A stretch of DNA of 64,000 bases from Hydrogenophaga palleronii_A (GCF_031457455.1 NZ_JAVDWU010000016.1:28278-92277), one strand, 5' to 3'; shown: positions 18,584-28,206, counted from the stretch's first letter. The notes: a model not told the origin generated them from the sequence alone. Numbers and translations: made by a program.

Positions 18584-19945
18584 TCAGACCGCTGCCGGAG
18601 CCACTGGCTTTGCACCAGCGTCGGCCCGGATCATGGCCTCGAACTCGGGCCTGAAATGCTTGATCATGGCGCGCACCGGCATGGCGGCTGCATCGCCGAG
18701 TGCGCAGATGGTGCGGCCCATGATGTTCTCGGCCACGTTGTCCAGCAAGGCCATGTCGGCAGGACGACCTTCGCCCCGATGAATGCGGTCTACCAGACGC
18801 CAGAGCCAGCCCGTGCCTTCACGGCAGGGCGTGCACTGCCCGCAGCTCTCGTGCATGTAGAAATAGGACAAGCGCTTCAGGGATTCGACCATGCATCGCG
18901 AATCGTCCATCACGATCACCGCGCCAGAGCCCAGCATGGAGCCGGCCTTGGCGATGGAGTCGTAGTCCATCGTGCAGTCCATCATGATGTGCGCCGGCAG
19001 CACCGGGGACGAAGAGCCCCCGGGAATCACCGCCTTGAGCTGGCGCCCCTTGCGCACGCCGCCAGCGAGTTCCAGCAACTTAGAGAAGGGCGTGCCCATG
19101 GGTACTTCGTAGTTGCCCGGCAATTCCACGTCACCGCTGACCGAATAGATCTTGGTGCCACCGTTGTTGGGCTTGCCACACTCCAGGTAGGCCTGACCAC
19201 CATTGCGGATGATCCAGGGCACCGCCGCAAACGTCTCGGTGTTGTTGATCGTGGTGGGCTTGCCATAAAGGCCGAAGCTGGCCGGGAACGGCGGCTTGAA
19301 GCGGGGCTGGCCCTTCTTGCCTTCCAGCGATTCGAGCAAGGCGGTTTCTTCGCCGCAGATGTAGGCACCAAAGCCATGAAAGGCATGCAGCTGGAAGCTG
19401 AAGTCGCTGCCGAGCAGCTTGTCACCCAGGTACCCTGCGGCACGGGCTTCTTCCAGTGCGGCCTCAAAGCGCTCGTACGCCTCGAAGATTTCGCCGTGGA
19501 TGTAGTTGTAACCCACCGAAATGCCCATGGCATAGGCGGCGATCGCCATGCCTTCGATGACGATGTGCGGGTTGTACAACAGGATGTCGCGGTCTTTGCA
19601 GGTACCCGGCTCGCCTTCGTCGGAGTTGCACACCAGGTACTTCTGGCCCGGAAACTGGCGTGGCATGAAGCTCCACTTGAGCCCGGTCGGGAAACCAGCG
19701 CCGCCACGTCCGCGCAGCGCAGACTCCTTGACCGTTGCGATGACTTGGTCCTGCGTCAAGCCTTCGCCGCCATCCTGCCCCAGGATCTTCCGCAGGGCCT
19801 GGTAGCCACCACGGGCCACGTAGTCCTTGAGCGACCAGTTGCTGCCATCCAGCCCGGCATAGATCTGGGGGTTGATGTGGCGGTCGTGAAAACAGGTTTG
19901 CACGCCGGTGGCGCGAAACTGGGAGATCACCTGTTCGGCGTTCAT
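18584..19945 (-). CDS. nuoF: NADH-quinone oxidoreductase subunit F (FMN, NADH binding)
   Basis: A 453-residue subunit that oxidises NADH through FMN and cluster N3. The glycine-rich NADH/FMN segment GRGGAGFPTGLKW lies near residue 65, NSDEGEPGTCKDR near 95, and the 4Fe-4S motif CGQCTPCREGTGW near 365. It starts four bases inside the end of nuoE, indicating coupled translation of the diaphorase pair. Confidence 0.96.
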   Translation of the reverse strand: MNAEQVISQFRATGVQTCFHDRHINPQIYAGLDGSNWSLKDYVARGGYQALRKILGQDGGEGLTQDQVIATVKESALRGRGGAGFPTGLKWSFMPRQFPGQKYLVCNSDEGEPGTCKDRDILLYNPHIVIEGMAIAAYAMGISVGYNYIHGEIFEAYERFEAALEEARAAGYLGDKLLGSDFSFQLHAFHGFGAYICGEETALLESLEGKKGQPRFKPPFPASFGLYGKPTTINNTETFAAVPWIIRNGGQAYLECGKPNNGGTKIYSVSGDVELPGNYEVPMGTPFSKLLELAGGVRKGRQLKAVIPGGSSSPVLPAHIMMDCTMDYDSIAKAGSMLGSGAVIVMDDSRCMVESLKRLSYFYMHESCGQCTPCREGTGWLWRLVDRIHRGEGRPADMALLDNVAENIMGRTICALGDAAAMPVRAMIKHFRPEFEAMIRADAGAKPVAPAAV

Positions 19946-20466
19946 GCCTTGCCCTCCGAAGCGCTCAAGCCTTCGATGAGCTGGTCGAGCTTGTCATGGC
20001 TCATGAAGCTGCACATGTGGCGGTCATTGACCAGCATCACGGGTGAATCGGCGCACGCACCCAGACATTCACTTTGCTGCAGGGTGAACATGCCATCGGG
20101 CGTCGTTTCGCCCATGGTGATACCCAGCTTCTCTTCCAGGTAGGCCAGGGCCTTGCCGCCATCGCGCAGCTGGCAAGGCAGGTTGGTGCACACGTTGAGC
20201 TTGAACTTGCCCACCAGGCGCTGGTTGTACATGTTGTAGAAGGTCGTCACCTCATGCACGGCCATGGGCGCCATGCCCAGGTACTCGGCGATCGCCTTCT
20301 CAGCTTCGAGGCTGACGAACCCGTGCTCGTGCTGGGCAATGGCCAGGCAGGCCATGACGGCCGACTGCGCCTGATCCGGCGGGTACTTCGCCACCTCACG
20401 CGCGAAACGCTGCAAGGTCTCTTCGGACAGCAAAGGCGACCTCACGGGTTGATGGACGGATGTCAT
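19942..20466 (-). CDS. nuoE: NADH-quinone oxidoreductase subunit E (2Fe-2S)
   Basis: A 174-residue thioredoxin-fold subunit that carries cluster N1a and partners NuoF. The four cluster ligands are visible as CTNLPC and CLGAC, separated by about 40 residues. The start overlaps the nuoD stop by four bases. Confidence 0.95.
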   Translation of the reverse strand: MTSVHQPVRSPLLSEETLQRFAREVAKYPPDQAQSAVMACLAIAQHEHGFVSLEAEKAIAEYLGMAPMAVHEVTTFYNMYNQRLVGKFKLNVCTNLPCQLRDGGKALAYLEEKLGITMGETTPDGMFTLQQSECLGACADSPVMLVNDRHMCSFMSHDKLDQLIEGLSASEGKA

Positions 20467-21716
20467 CGGTCAATCTCTCCAAAAACAATGTCCATGGTCC
20501 CGATGATGGCGACGGCATCGGCCAGCATGTGGCCTGTGGCCATCTCGTCCATGGCAGACAGGTGCGCAAAGCCGGGCGCACGAATCTTCAGGCGGTAGGG
20601 CTTGTTCGCGCCGTCGCTCACCAGGTAGATGCCGAACTCACCCTTGGGGTGCTCCACCGCCGCATAGGCTTCGCCCTCGGGCACATGAAAACCTTCGGTG
20701 AAGAGCTTGAAATGGTGGATCAGCTCTTCCATGCTCGACTTCATGGATTCGCGCGAAGGCGGCGCCACCTTGTGGTTGTCGGTGATCACCGGGCCGGGAT
20801 TCACACGCAGCCAGTCCACGCATTGTTTGATGATGCGGTTGGACTGCTTCATTTCCTCCATGCGCACCAGGTAGCGATCGTAGGTGTCGCCCGTCTTGCC
20901 CACAGGAATGTCGAACTGCATGCGGTCGTACACGTCGTACGGCTGCTTCTTTCGCAGGTCCCAGGCAATGCCGGAGCCCCGCAGCATCGGGCCGGTCATG
21001 CCCAGGTTGAGCGCGCGCTCGGGCGTGACCACACCGATGCCCACGGTGCGCTGCTTCCAGATGCGGTTGTCGGTGAGCAGCGTGTGGTACTCGGCCAGGT
21101 AGGTCGGGAAGCGCTGGGTGAAGTCGTCGATGAAGTCCAGCAGGGAACCCTGGCGGTTGGCGTTCATTTCCGACATGGCACGCGCGTTGCGGATCTTGCT
21201 GTGCTGGTACTGCGGCATGCTGTCAGGCAGGTCGCGGTACACGCCGCCCGGGCGGAAGTACGCTGCGTGCATGCGAGCACCAGACACCGCCTCGTACATG
21301 TCGAAGAGGTCTTCGCGCTCGCGGAAAGCGTAGATGAGGATGGTGGAACTGCCGCAGTCGTTGCCATGTGAACCCAGCCACATCAGGTGGTTGAGCAGGC
21401 GCGTGATTTCGCTGAACATCACGCGGATGTACTGCGCACGGATGGGCACTTCAATGCCCAGGAGCTTCTCGATGGCTAGGCAGTAGGCGTGCTCGTTGCA
21501 CATCATCGAGACGTAGTCCAGTCGATCCATGTACGGCAGCGACTGGATGAAGGTCTTGTGTTCGGCAAGCTTTTCGGTGGCGCGGTGCAGCAGTCCGATG
21601 TGCGGGTCGGCTCGTTGCACGACCTCGCCGTCGAGTTCGAGCACCAGGCGAAGCACGCCGTGAGCAGCGGGATGCTGTGGACCGAAGTTCAGCGTGTAGT
21701 TCTTGATTTCGGCCAT
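20463..21716 (-). CDS. nuoD: NADH-quinone oxidoreductase subunit D
   Basis: A 417-residue 49-kDa-type subunit derived from hydrogenase large subunits; it forms the quinone site with NuoB. Motifs include NFGPQHPAAHGVLRL near the N-terminus, HIGLLHRATEKL and LTGPMLRGSG. I chose MAEIKNYTLN at 21716 as in other Burkholderiales; the ten codons upstream overlap nuoC. One base separates it from the nuoC stop. Confidence 0.96.
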   Translation of the reverse strand: MAEIKNYTLNFGPQHPAAHGVLRLVLELDGEVVQRADPHIGLLHRATEKLAEHKTFIQSLPYMDRLDYVSMMCNEHAYCLAIEKLLGIEVPIRAQYIRVMFSEITRLLNHLMWLGSHGNDCGSSTILIYAFREREDLFDMYEAVSGARMHAAYFRPGGVYRDLPDSMPQYQHSKIRNARAMSEMNANRQGSLLDFIDDFTQRFPTYLAEYHTLLTDNRIWKQRTVGIGVVTPERALNLGMTGPMLRGSGIAWDLRKKQPYDVYDRMQFDIPVGKTGDTYDRYLVRMEEMKQSNRIIKQCVDWLRVNPGPVITDNHKVAPPSRESMKSSMEELIHHFKLFTEGFHVPEGEAYAAVEHPKGEFGIYLVSDGANKPYRLKIRAPGFAHLSAMDEMATGHMLADAVAIIGTMDIVFGEIDR

Positions 21717-21717
21717 T

Positions 21718-22326
21718 TCAGTGCAGGCCTCCGTAGTTGTCTTCACGGATCACACGCGGTGTGACTTCGCGCGGCTCGATGGTGACCGGTTCGTAGATCA
21801 CCCGCTGGCGCTCGGCGTCGTAGCGCATTTCCACGTGGCCGGAGAGAGGGAAGTCCTTGCGGAACGGATGGCCAATGAAACCGTAGTCGGTGAGGATTCG
21901 CCTCAGGTCGTCGTGACCTTCGAAAACGATGCCATAAAGGTCGAATGCTTCGCGCTCGTACCAGTTCGCAGCGGCCCAGATCGATGTGACCGATGACAGA
22001 ACAGGGAAATCGTCTTCACTGCAGAAAACACGCACGCGAACGCGATGGTTGTGCGTGACCGAAAGCAGGTGCACAACCGCTGCAAAGCGGGGACCTTCCC
22101 AGCGACCATCGCCGTAGGTGGAATAGTCCATGCCGCACAGATCGATCAACTGCTCGAAACGGAGCGCCGGCGCATCGCGCAGCTGCTGCATCACCGACAG
22201 GTATTCGGCAGCATCCACGGTGAGCGTCAGCTCTTCGCGCTCCACGTGAATGGCCTGGGCGCGCTCGCCCAGAGCCTCGGCCAGTACAGCCTTCAACATT
22301 TCCGGATTTACAGCAATCTCGCTCAT
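21718..22326 (-). CDS. nuoC: NADH-quinone oxidoreductase subunit C
   Basis: A 202-residue 30-kDa-type subunit of the peripheral arm. The signature ERE.FDLYGI...GHPDLRRIL is present as EREAFDLYGIVFEGHDDLR, followed by GFIGHPFRKDFPL. The ATG at 22326 (MSEIAVNPEM) is chosen; the eleven upstream codons look like spacer sequence. Confidence 0.94.
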   Translation of the reverse strand: MSEIAVNPEMLKAVLAEALGERAQAIHVEREELTLTVDAAEYLSVMQQLRDAPALRFEQLIDLCGMDYSTYGDGRWEGPRFAAVVHLLSVTHNHRVRVRVFCSEDDFPVLSSVTSIWAAANWYEREAFDLYGIVFEGHDDLRRILTDYGFIGHPFRKDFPLSGHVEMRYDAERQRVIYEPVTIEPREVTPRVIREDNYGGLH

Positions 22327-22365
22327 GAAAACCGTCTTTCTTGGACAGGGCCGTTGCAACGGCGC

Positions 22366-22845
22366 TCAGGCACGCGCAATGGTGTTGGTGCGACGGATCT
22401 TCTGTTGCAACTGAATGATGCCGTAGAGCAGCGCTTCCGCCGTCGGAGGGCACCCGGGCACATAGACGTCGACCGGAACGATGCGGTCGCAGCCGCGCAC
22501 CACGGAATAGCTGTAGTGGTAATAGCCACCGCCATTGGCACAGGAACCCATGGACAGCACCCAGCGTGGCTCGGCCATCTGGTCGTACACCTTGCGCAAG
22601 GCGGGCGCCATCTTGTTGCACAGCGTGCCGGCCACGATCATCAGATCGGATTGGCGCGGACTGGCCCGAAACACCTCGGAACCAAATCGCCCGATGTCGT
22701 AGCGCGCCGCGGCCGCGTGCATCATTTCCACCGCACAGCAGGCCAGACCAAAGGTCATGGGCCACAACGAGCCGGTCTTGGCCCAGTTCACCACCGAGTC
22801 GTAGCTGGTGGTGACAAAACCTTCCTTGAATACGCCTTCAATCAT
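22366..22845 (-). CDS. nuoB: NADH-quinone oxidoreductase subunit B (cluster N2)
   Basis: A 159-residue subunit holding the terminal 4Fe-4S cluster N2, which passes electrons to quinone. The adjacent cysteines in LACCAVEMM and further cysteines in GTLCNKM, GSCANGGG and VPGCPPTAEAL are the expected ligands or neighbours. It lies 36 bases after nuoA. Confidence 0.96.
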   Translation of the reverse strand: MIEGVFKEGFVTTSYDSVVNWAKTGSLWPMTFGLACCAVEMMHAAAARYDIGRFGSEVFRASPRQSDLMIVAGTLCNKMAPALRKVYDQMAEPRWVLSMGSCANGGGYYHYSYSVVRGCDRIVPVDVYVPGCPPTAEALLYGIIQLQQKIRRTNTIARA

Positions 22846-22881
22846 GTACCGCTCCGAAGCTTTGACCCGTCTTGTTCACAC

Positions 22882-23241
22882 TCATTCCCAATCCAGTGCA
22901 CCCTTCTTCCACTCGTAGGCGAAACCCACCGTCAAAATGGCAAGAAAGACCACACCCGCCAAGAAGCCGGTCATGCCGATGTCCGAAAAGGCCACCGCCC
23001 AAGGAATCAGAAAAGCAATCTCGAGGTCGAACAGAATGAAGAGAATCGCTACCAGGTAGTAGCGCACGTCAAACTTCATGCGGGCGTCTTCGAAAGCCTC
23101 GAAGCCGCACTCATAGGGGGAGTTTTTTTCTGCATCTGGCCGATTGGGGCCAAGGATGTAACCCAGGACCTGGGGAATGATCCCAATGGCAATGCCGACC
23201 AGTATGAAGAGAAGCACGGGGAGGTACTGATCGAGACTCAT
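22882..23241 (-). CDS. nuoA: NADH-quinone oxidoreductase subunit A
   Basis: A 119-residue, three-helix subunit at the front of the operon. The conserved loop KNSPYECGFEAFEDAR and the acidic helix ILFDLEIAFLIPWAVA are clear. I chose MSLDQYLPVLLF at 23241 because relatives begin there; an in-frame ATG at 23262 would add seven residues. Neither start has a strong Shine-Dalgarno sequence. Only 47 bases separate it from the upstream tRNA-Leu gene. Confidence 0.93.
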   Translation of the reverse strand: MSLDQYLPVLLFILVGIAIGIIPQVLGYILGPNRPDAEKNSPYECGFEAFEDARMKFDVRYYLVAILFILFDLEIAFLIPWAVAFSDIGMTGFLAGVVFLAILTVGFAYEWKKGALDWE

Positions 23242-23288
23242 CTTGGGTATGTCCACTGACATGGCTGGGCGCCATGTTTGCCTAAGAT

Positions 23289-23373
23289 TGGTGCCGACGG
23301 CGAGACTCGAACTCGCACAGCTTTCGCCACTACCCCCTCAAGATAGCGTGTCTACCAATTTCACCACGTCGGC
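23289..23373 (-). tRNA. tRNA-Leu (anticodon GAG)
   Basis: An 85-base type II tRNA with the 3' CCA encoded. The acceptor stem is GCCGACG pairing with CGTCGGC, the D-loop contains AAATTGGTAGAC, and the anticodon stem CTATC/GGTAG holds loop TTGAGGG, placing GAG at positions 34-36. A short variable arm (GGCGAAAGC) and the TTCGAGT T-loop follow. It sits between secG and nuoA in the same orientation, as commonly seen in Burkholderiales. Confidence 0.95.
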
Positions 23374-23563
23374 TGGGTCTGCATTGCTGGCGCACGAGGA
23401 AACGTGTGCGCCTTGCTGACAACTCATAGAGTTTACCCTGAAACACCCCCTCTTTTTGGGAGGTGCCGGGCTTTTTAACTCGATGGGTGCGCCACTTGCA
23501 GCGTGACCGCAAGGGCTGTGAAGGACCTCACATCACGCAAGGTCCGTACCTTGAAGGCCCTGC

Positions 23564-23977
23564 TTATTTGCCCGGGATCTGTGCGGCGCCCGCATCGGGA
23601 GCAGCGGCTGGACTGGCAGGGGCTGCGGGAGCGGGAACATCGCTCGCAGGTGGCGCATCACCCACGCCTGGAATCTGCTGCGATGGCACCACGACGCCTT
23701 CGAGCACACTGCCCGAACTTGTTGGCGCCTCGCGCAGATTGCCGAAGTACGCCAACCCCAGGGTACAGATCAGAAACACGGCAGCCAGCACGCCGGTGGA
23801 CCGCGACAGGAAGTTCGCACCACCCGAAGCACCAAAGAGGCTGGCCGATCCCGCACCACCGCCGCCGAAGGCCGCACCGGCGTCAGCACCTTTGCCATGT
23901 TGCATCAGGATCAATCCGATCATGACCAGGGCCGACAAGATCTGCACCGTCAAAAGAATGGTCAACACTACGTTCAT
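23564..23977 (-). CDS. secG: Preprotein translocase subunit SecG
   Basis: A 137-residue SecG with two membrane helices (about residues 2-22 and 57-76) joined by the glycine-rich loop QHGKGADAGAAFGGGGAGSA, which is the family hallmark. A disordered Ala/Pro-rich tail of about 50 residues follows, longer than in enteric SecG but usual in this group. The start MNVVLTILLT at 23977 is chosen over the longer open frame. It is downstream of tpiA in the same operon. Confidence 0.94.
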   Translation of the reverse strand: MNVVLTILLTVQILSALVMIGLILMQHGKGADAGAAFGGGGAGSASLFGASGGANFLSRSTGVLAAVFLICTLGLAYFGNLREAPTSSGSVLEGVVVPSQQIPGVGDAPPASDVPAPAAPASPAAAPDAGAAQIPGK

Positions 23978-24029
23978 CTTCAACTCCAGAAACTGTGCGC
24001 CACCAACGGAAGCGCAGGGAATAAGGGCT

Positions 24030-24776
24030 TCAGCGGGCGGCCGCTGCAATACTCAAAAAATCGGGCGCCTTGAGAGAAGCACCACCAATCAGACCACCGT
24101 CGATATCGGGTTGCGACAGCAGGCTCGCGGCATTGGAAGCATTCATGCTGCCGCCATAAAGAATCCGCACCCGCTCAGGATGCTCGGTAGCGGCAGCCAG
24201 TTGGGTGCGCAGCACCGAATGCACATGCTGCGCCTGCTCAGGTGAAGCGGTCTTGCCGGTGCCAATGGCCCAGACGGGTTCGTAGGCGACCACAATTTCG
24301 CTGGTGCAATGTGCAACCGTATGGATGACCGCTGCCAGCTGGCGCTTGACCACCTCTTCGGTATGCCCCTCTTCCCGCTCAGCCAGCGTTTCGCCCACAC
24401 AGACAATCGGCGTGATACCCGCAGCCAGCGCCCGCTGGGCCTTGGTGGCGACCAGCGCATCGGTTTCACCGTGGTACTGGCGACGCTCCGAATGACCGAC
24501 GATGGCGTAGCGGCAGCCAAAATCCTGCAGCATGGCGGCGCTCACCTCGCCGGTGTAGGCACCCTGTTCATGCGCGGACACGTCCTGCGCGCCCAGGGCG
24601 AGCTTCGCACCTTTGAGCAAATGCTGCAGCTGGGCAAGATAGGGCGCCGGCACACACAGAGCCAGATCGGCCACGGGCTCTTCCGAGCCCATCCCGCTGA
24701 GCATGGCGCTCACCAGCGCTTCGTTCGCGACCAGTGAGCCATTCATTTTCCAGTTGCCTGCAATGAGTTTTTTCAT
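24030..24776 (-). CDS. tpiA: Triosephosphate isomerase
   Basis: A 248-residue glycolytic enzyme interconverting dihydroxyacetone phosphate and glyceraldehyde 3-phosphate. Substrate-binding GNWKMN, the catalytic histidine in VGHSERRQ, the catalytic glutamate and flexible loop in AYEPVWAIGTGK, and the phosphate-binding YGGSMNASN are all present. It lies between the quinone oxidoreductase and secG genes. Confidence 0.97.
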   Translation of the reverse strand: MKKLIAGNWKMNGSLVANEALVSAMLSGMGSEEPVADLALCVPAPYLAQLQHLLKGAKLALGAQDVSAHEQGAYTGEVSAAMLQDFGCRYAIVGHSERRQYHGETDALVATKAQRALAAGITPIVCVGETLAEREEGHTEEVVKRQLAAVIHTVAHCTSEIVVAYEPVWAIGTGKTASPEQAQHVHSVLRTQLAAATEHPERVRILYGGSMNASNAASLLSQPDIDGGLIGGASLKAPDFLSIAAAAR

Positions 24777-24807
24777 TTGGAATGCTCCACAGCAAAGTCA
24801 CGTCCGC

Positions 24808-25797
24808 TCAGGACCATGACAGCACCAGTTTGCCGATGTGACGATTCGACTCCATCAGTTCGTGGGCGGCTGCCGCTTGTTCTGCTGGAAACACCTGGTG
24901 AATCACCGGTTTGATCGCGCCGCTGGACAGCAACGGCCACACCCGCTCACGAAGCGAGCGGGCAATGGCCGCCTTGAAAGCCACAGGGCGTGGGCGCAAG
25001 GTGGAGCCCGTGATGGTCAGGCGACGCCGCAGCACCATGCCGGCGTTGATCTCTGCCTTCACGCCACCCTGCACCGCAATGATCACCAGACGACCGTCTT
25101 CGGCCAGGCAATCGAGTTCGCGCGCCACGTAAGCGCCCGCCACCATGTCCAGCACCACGTTGACACCCTGACCATCGGTGAGGTCGGCCACGGCACGAAC
25201 GAAGTCCTGCGTCTTGTAGTTGATGGCGTGATCGGCGCCGAGCACCAGGCAAGCCGCGCATTTTTCGTCGCTGCCGGCGGTGGTAATCACGCGCGCGCCC
25301 AGTGCCTTGGCAATCTGGATGACCGTGACACCAATGCCGCTGGTGCCGCCCTGAACCAACAGTGTCTCACCGGCCTGAAGCCGGGCCCGATCAAACACGT
25401 TGCTCCAGACCGTGAAGAAAGTCTCCGGCAGTGAGGCCGCTGCGGTATCGTCCAGCCCCTCCGGCACGGGCAGGCACTGCTCGACCGGTGCCACGCAATA
25501 GGCCGCATAACCACCACCAGCCACCAGGGCACAGACCCGGTCACCCACCTTGAACCCGGCCGAGGCCATCGCAGCCTCGTCGCCGGACTCGATCACACCG
25601 GCCACTTCCAGACCCGGAATATCGGAGGCGCCCGGCGGCACCGGGTAATTGCCGGTGCGCTGCAGCACATCAGGGCGGTTCACGCCCGACGCGCTCACGC
25701 GAATCAGCACCTCGCCCACCGCAGGCACCGGCATGGGCCGCTCGGCCATGCGCAACACCTCGGGTGCACCGTATGCACTGATCTCGACGGCTTTCAT
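24808..25797 (-). CDS. NAD(P)H-quinone oxidoreductase, PIG3/zeta-crystallin type
   Basis: A 329-residue zinc-free medium-chain dehydrogenase. The GroES-like N-terminus (MKAVEISAYGAPEVL, SGVNRPDVLQR) is followed by a Rossmann fold with GGTSGIGVTVIQIAK near residue 147. The length and sequence type fit the PIG3 family of quinone oxidoreductases. I chose the ATG at 25797 because relatives begin MKA; two in-frame ATGs upstream (25806, 25812) are possible. It follows pnp closely in the same operon. Confidence 0.88.
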   Translation of the reverse strand: MKAVEISAYGAPEVLRMAERPMPVPAVGEVLIRVSASGVNRPDVLQRTGNYPVPPGASDIPGLEVAGVIESGDEAAMASAGFKVGDRVCALVAGGGYAAYCVAPVEQCLPVPEGLDDTAAASLPETFFTVWSNVFDRARLQAGETLLVQGGTSGIGVTVIQIAKALGARVITTAGSDEKCAACLVLGADHAINYKTQDFVRAVADLTDGQGVNVVLDMVAGAYVARELDCLAEDGRLVIIAVQGGVKAEINAGMVLRRRLTITGSTLRPRPVAFKAAIARSLRERVWPLLSSGAIKPVIHQVFPAEQAAAAHELMESNRHIGKLVLSWS

Positions 25798-25815
25798 ACC
25801 TGCCATTGTCATGAA

Positions 25816-27945
25816 TCAGGACTGAGGCTGCTGCTGCGGGGTTTCGCCCACGCTGCGCTCGGCCAGTGCCTTCATCGACAATTTCACGCGACCTTTTTCG
25901 TCGGTCTCCAGCACTTTGACGCGAACGATCTGGCCTTCGGTCAGATAGTCGGTCACCTTTTCCACGCGCTCGTGGGCGATCTGGCTGATGTGCAGCAAGC
26001 CGTCCTTGCCGGGCAGCAGATTGATGAGCGCGCCGAAGTCGAGAATCTTGGTGACTGGGCCTTCGTAGACCTTGCCGATTTCCACTTCTGCGGTGATCTG
26101 CTCGATGCGGCGCTTGGCTTCGTCCGCCTTGGCGCTGTCTGCGGATGCGATGGTGATGGTGCCGTCTTCGTCGATGTTGATCTGGCAGCCGGTCTCTTCG
26201 GTCAGTGCGCGGATGACGGCGCCGCCCTTGCCGATCACGTCACGGATCTTCTCGGGGTTGATCTTCATGGTGAACAGCTTGGGTGCGAAGCTGCTCACTT
26301 CTGTCTTGGCTTCGCCCATGGCTTCCTGCATCTTGCCCAGGATGTGCATGCGGGCTTCCTTGGCCTGGGCCAGCGCCACCTGCATGATTTCCTTGGTGAT
26401 GCCCTGGATCTTGATGTCCATCTGCAGGGCCGAGATGCCGTTGGTGGTACCGGCGACCTTGAAGTCCATGTCGCCCAGGTGATCTTCGTCACCCAGGATG
26501 TCGGTCAGCACGGCGAAGCGGTTGCCTTCCTTGATCAGACCCATGGCGATACCGGCCACGTGGGCCTTCATGGGCACACCCGCATCCATCAGGGCCAGGC
26601 AGCCGCCGCAAACCGAAGCCATGGAAGACGAACCGTTGGACTCAGTGATTTCCGAAACCACACGCATGGTGTAAGGGAAGTCTTCCTTGCTGGGCAGTGC
26701 GGCGATCAGCGCGCGCTTGGCCAGGCGGCCGTGGCCGATCTCGCGGCGCTTGGGCGTGCCGAAACGGCCGGCCTCACCGGTGGCGAAGGGAGGCATGTTG
26801 TAGTGCAACATGAAGTTGTCCTGGAAATCGCCAGCCAGCGCGTCGATACGCTGCGCGTCACGGTCGGTACCCAGCGTGGCCACCACCAGCGCCTGGGTTT
26901 CACCCCGCGTAAACAGGGCCGAGCCGTGGGTGCGGGGCAACACGCCGTTGCGGATTTCGATGGCGCGCACGGTACGCGTGTCGCGACCATCGATGCGGGG
27001 TTCGCCAGCCAGAATCTGGCCACGCACAATCTTGGCTTCGATCTCGAACAGCAGGGATTCGATGGCCACGCTGTCAAAGGCCACGCCCTCGGCCTTCAGG
27101 GCAGCGAACACGTCGGCATAGGCAGCGCGGCAGGCCTGGGTGCGGGCCTGTTTGTTGCGGATCTGGTAGGCGGCTTCGAGCTTGGCCTTGGCCAGTTCGT
27201 CGATCTTGGCGATCAGCGGCTCGTCCTTGGCAGGCGGCTGCCAGTCCCATGCCGGCTTGCCAGCGTCACGCACCAGCTCGTTGATGGCGGCGATGGCGAT
27301 GTTGCCTTGCTCGTGGCCGAACACCACGGCGCCCAGCATGATTTCTTCAGACAGCTGGTCGGCTTCGGACTCCACCATCAGCACGGCCGCTTCGGTGCCG
27401 GCGACCACCAGGTCGAGCTTGCTGTCTTTCAGCTGGGTCTGGCCCGGGTTGAGCACGTATTCACCATTCACATAGCCCACGCGGGCGGCGCCAATGGGGC
27501 CGTTGAATGGGATGCCGCTGACGGACAGCGCGGCCGAGGTGGCGATCATCGCAGCAATGTCGGCCTGCACTTCGGGGTTCAGGCTTACCACGTGCACAAT
27601 CACCTGGACTTCGTTGTAGAAGCCTTCGGGGAACAGGGGACGGATGGGGCGGTCGATCAGGCGGCAGGTCAGCGTTTCGAGCTCGCTGGGGCGGCCTTCG
27701 CGCTTGAAGAAGCTGCCGGGAATCTTGCCGGCGGCGTACGACTTCTCGGTGTAATCCACCGTCAGGGGGAAGAAGTCCTGGCCGGCCTTGGCTTCGGTCT
27801 TGGCGACCACGGTGGCGAGCACCACGGTGTCGTCGATGTTGACCAGCACGGCGCCGGTGGCCTGGCGCGCGATTTCGCCGGTTTCCATGGTGACCTTGTG
27901 CGGCCCCCACTGGAAGCTCTTCGTAACTTTGTTGAACATGGTCAT
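25816..27945 (-). CDS. pnp: Polyribonucleotide nucleotidyltransferase (PNPase)
   Basis: A 709-residue 3'-to-5' phosphorolytic exoribonuclease. Two RNase PH domains are joined by a helical domain, followed by a KH domain (INPEKIRDVIGKGGAVIRAL, near 558) and an S1 domain (GKVYEGPVTKILDFGALINL, near 625). The Shine-Dalgarno GGAG is six bases before the ATG at 27945, supporting MTMFNKVTK over the internal MFNK. It follows rpsO, the classical rpsO-pnp arrangement, though a terminator hairpin lies between them. Confidence 0.97.
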   Translation of the reverse strand: MTMFNKVTKSFQWGPHKVTMETGEIARQATGAVLVNIDDTVVLATVVAKTEAKAGQDFFPLTVDYTEKSYAAGKIPGSFFKREGRPSELETLTCRLIDRPIRPLFPEGFYNEVQVIVHVVSLNPEVQADIAAMIATSAALSVSGIPFNGPIGAARVGYVNGEYVLNPGQTQLKDSKLDLVVAGTEAAVLMVESEADQLSEEIMLGAVVFGHEQGNIAIAAINELVRDAGKPAWDWQPPAKDEPLIAKIDELAKAKLEAAYQIRNKQARTQACRAAYADVFAALKAEGVAFDSVAIESLLFEIEAKIVRGQILAGEPRIDGRDTRTVRAIEIRNGVLPRTHGSALFTRGETQALVVATLGTDRDAQRIDALAGDFQDNFMLHYNMPPFATGEAGRFGTPKRREIGHGRLAKRALIAALPSKEDFPYTMRVVSEITESNGSSSMASVCGGCLALMDAGVPMKAHVAGIAMGLIKEGNRFAVLTDILGDEDHLGDMDFKVAGTTNGISALQMDIKIQGITKEIMQVALAQAKEARMHILGKMQEAMGEAKTEVSSFAPKLFTMKINPEKIRDVIGKGGAVIRALTEETGCQINIDEDGTITIASADSAKADEAKRRIEQITAEVEIGKVYEGPVTKILDFGALINLLPGKDGLLHISQIAHERVEKVTDYLTEGQIVRVKVLETDEKGRVKLSMKALAERSVGETPQQQPQS

Positions 27946-28147
27946 GGTTATCTCCTGGATTGATTTCCGTCACCAGACGGAAAACGACACGTGCAGATGG
28001 ACTGCACAAAACCCGGAAACATCAATCCAGAACACGATGCCATTCCAGAAGGGCTGGCCAGGTGCCACACGGCACACAACCCCTTTGGAATGACACAGCT
28101 TCGCTCTGCAATCGCTGCTCCGGAATCAAAAAAGTGGATCAATAAGC

Positions 28148-28185
28148 AAAAAACGCCCGAGCCAGCGAACCAACTCAGGCGTTTT
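28148..28185 (-). terminator. Intrinsic terminator after rpsO
   Basis: On the minus strand, an AACGCCTGAG arm pairs with CTCGGGCGTT (one G-U pair) around a loop of about 11 bases, followed by a run of U. It lies just after the rpsO stop and before pnp, so it should limit readthrough into pnp. Confidence 0.8.
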
Positions 28186-28206
28186 GCGTGTCAAACCGGG
28201 TTCAAG

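Noticed and set aside
25972..27963. 663-codon open frame antisense to pnp
   Set aside because: Same GC-driven shadow effect; pnp is complete and well conserved across the region.
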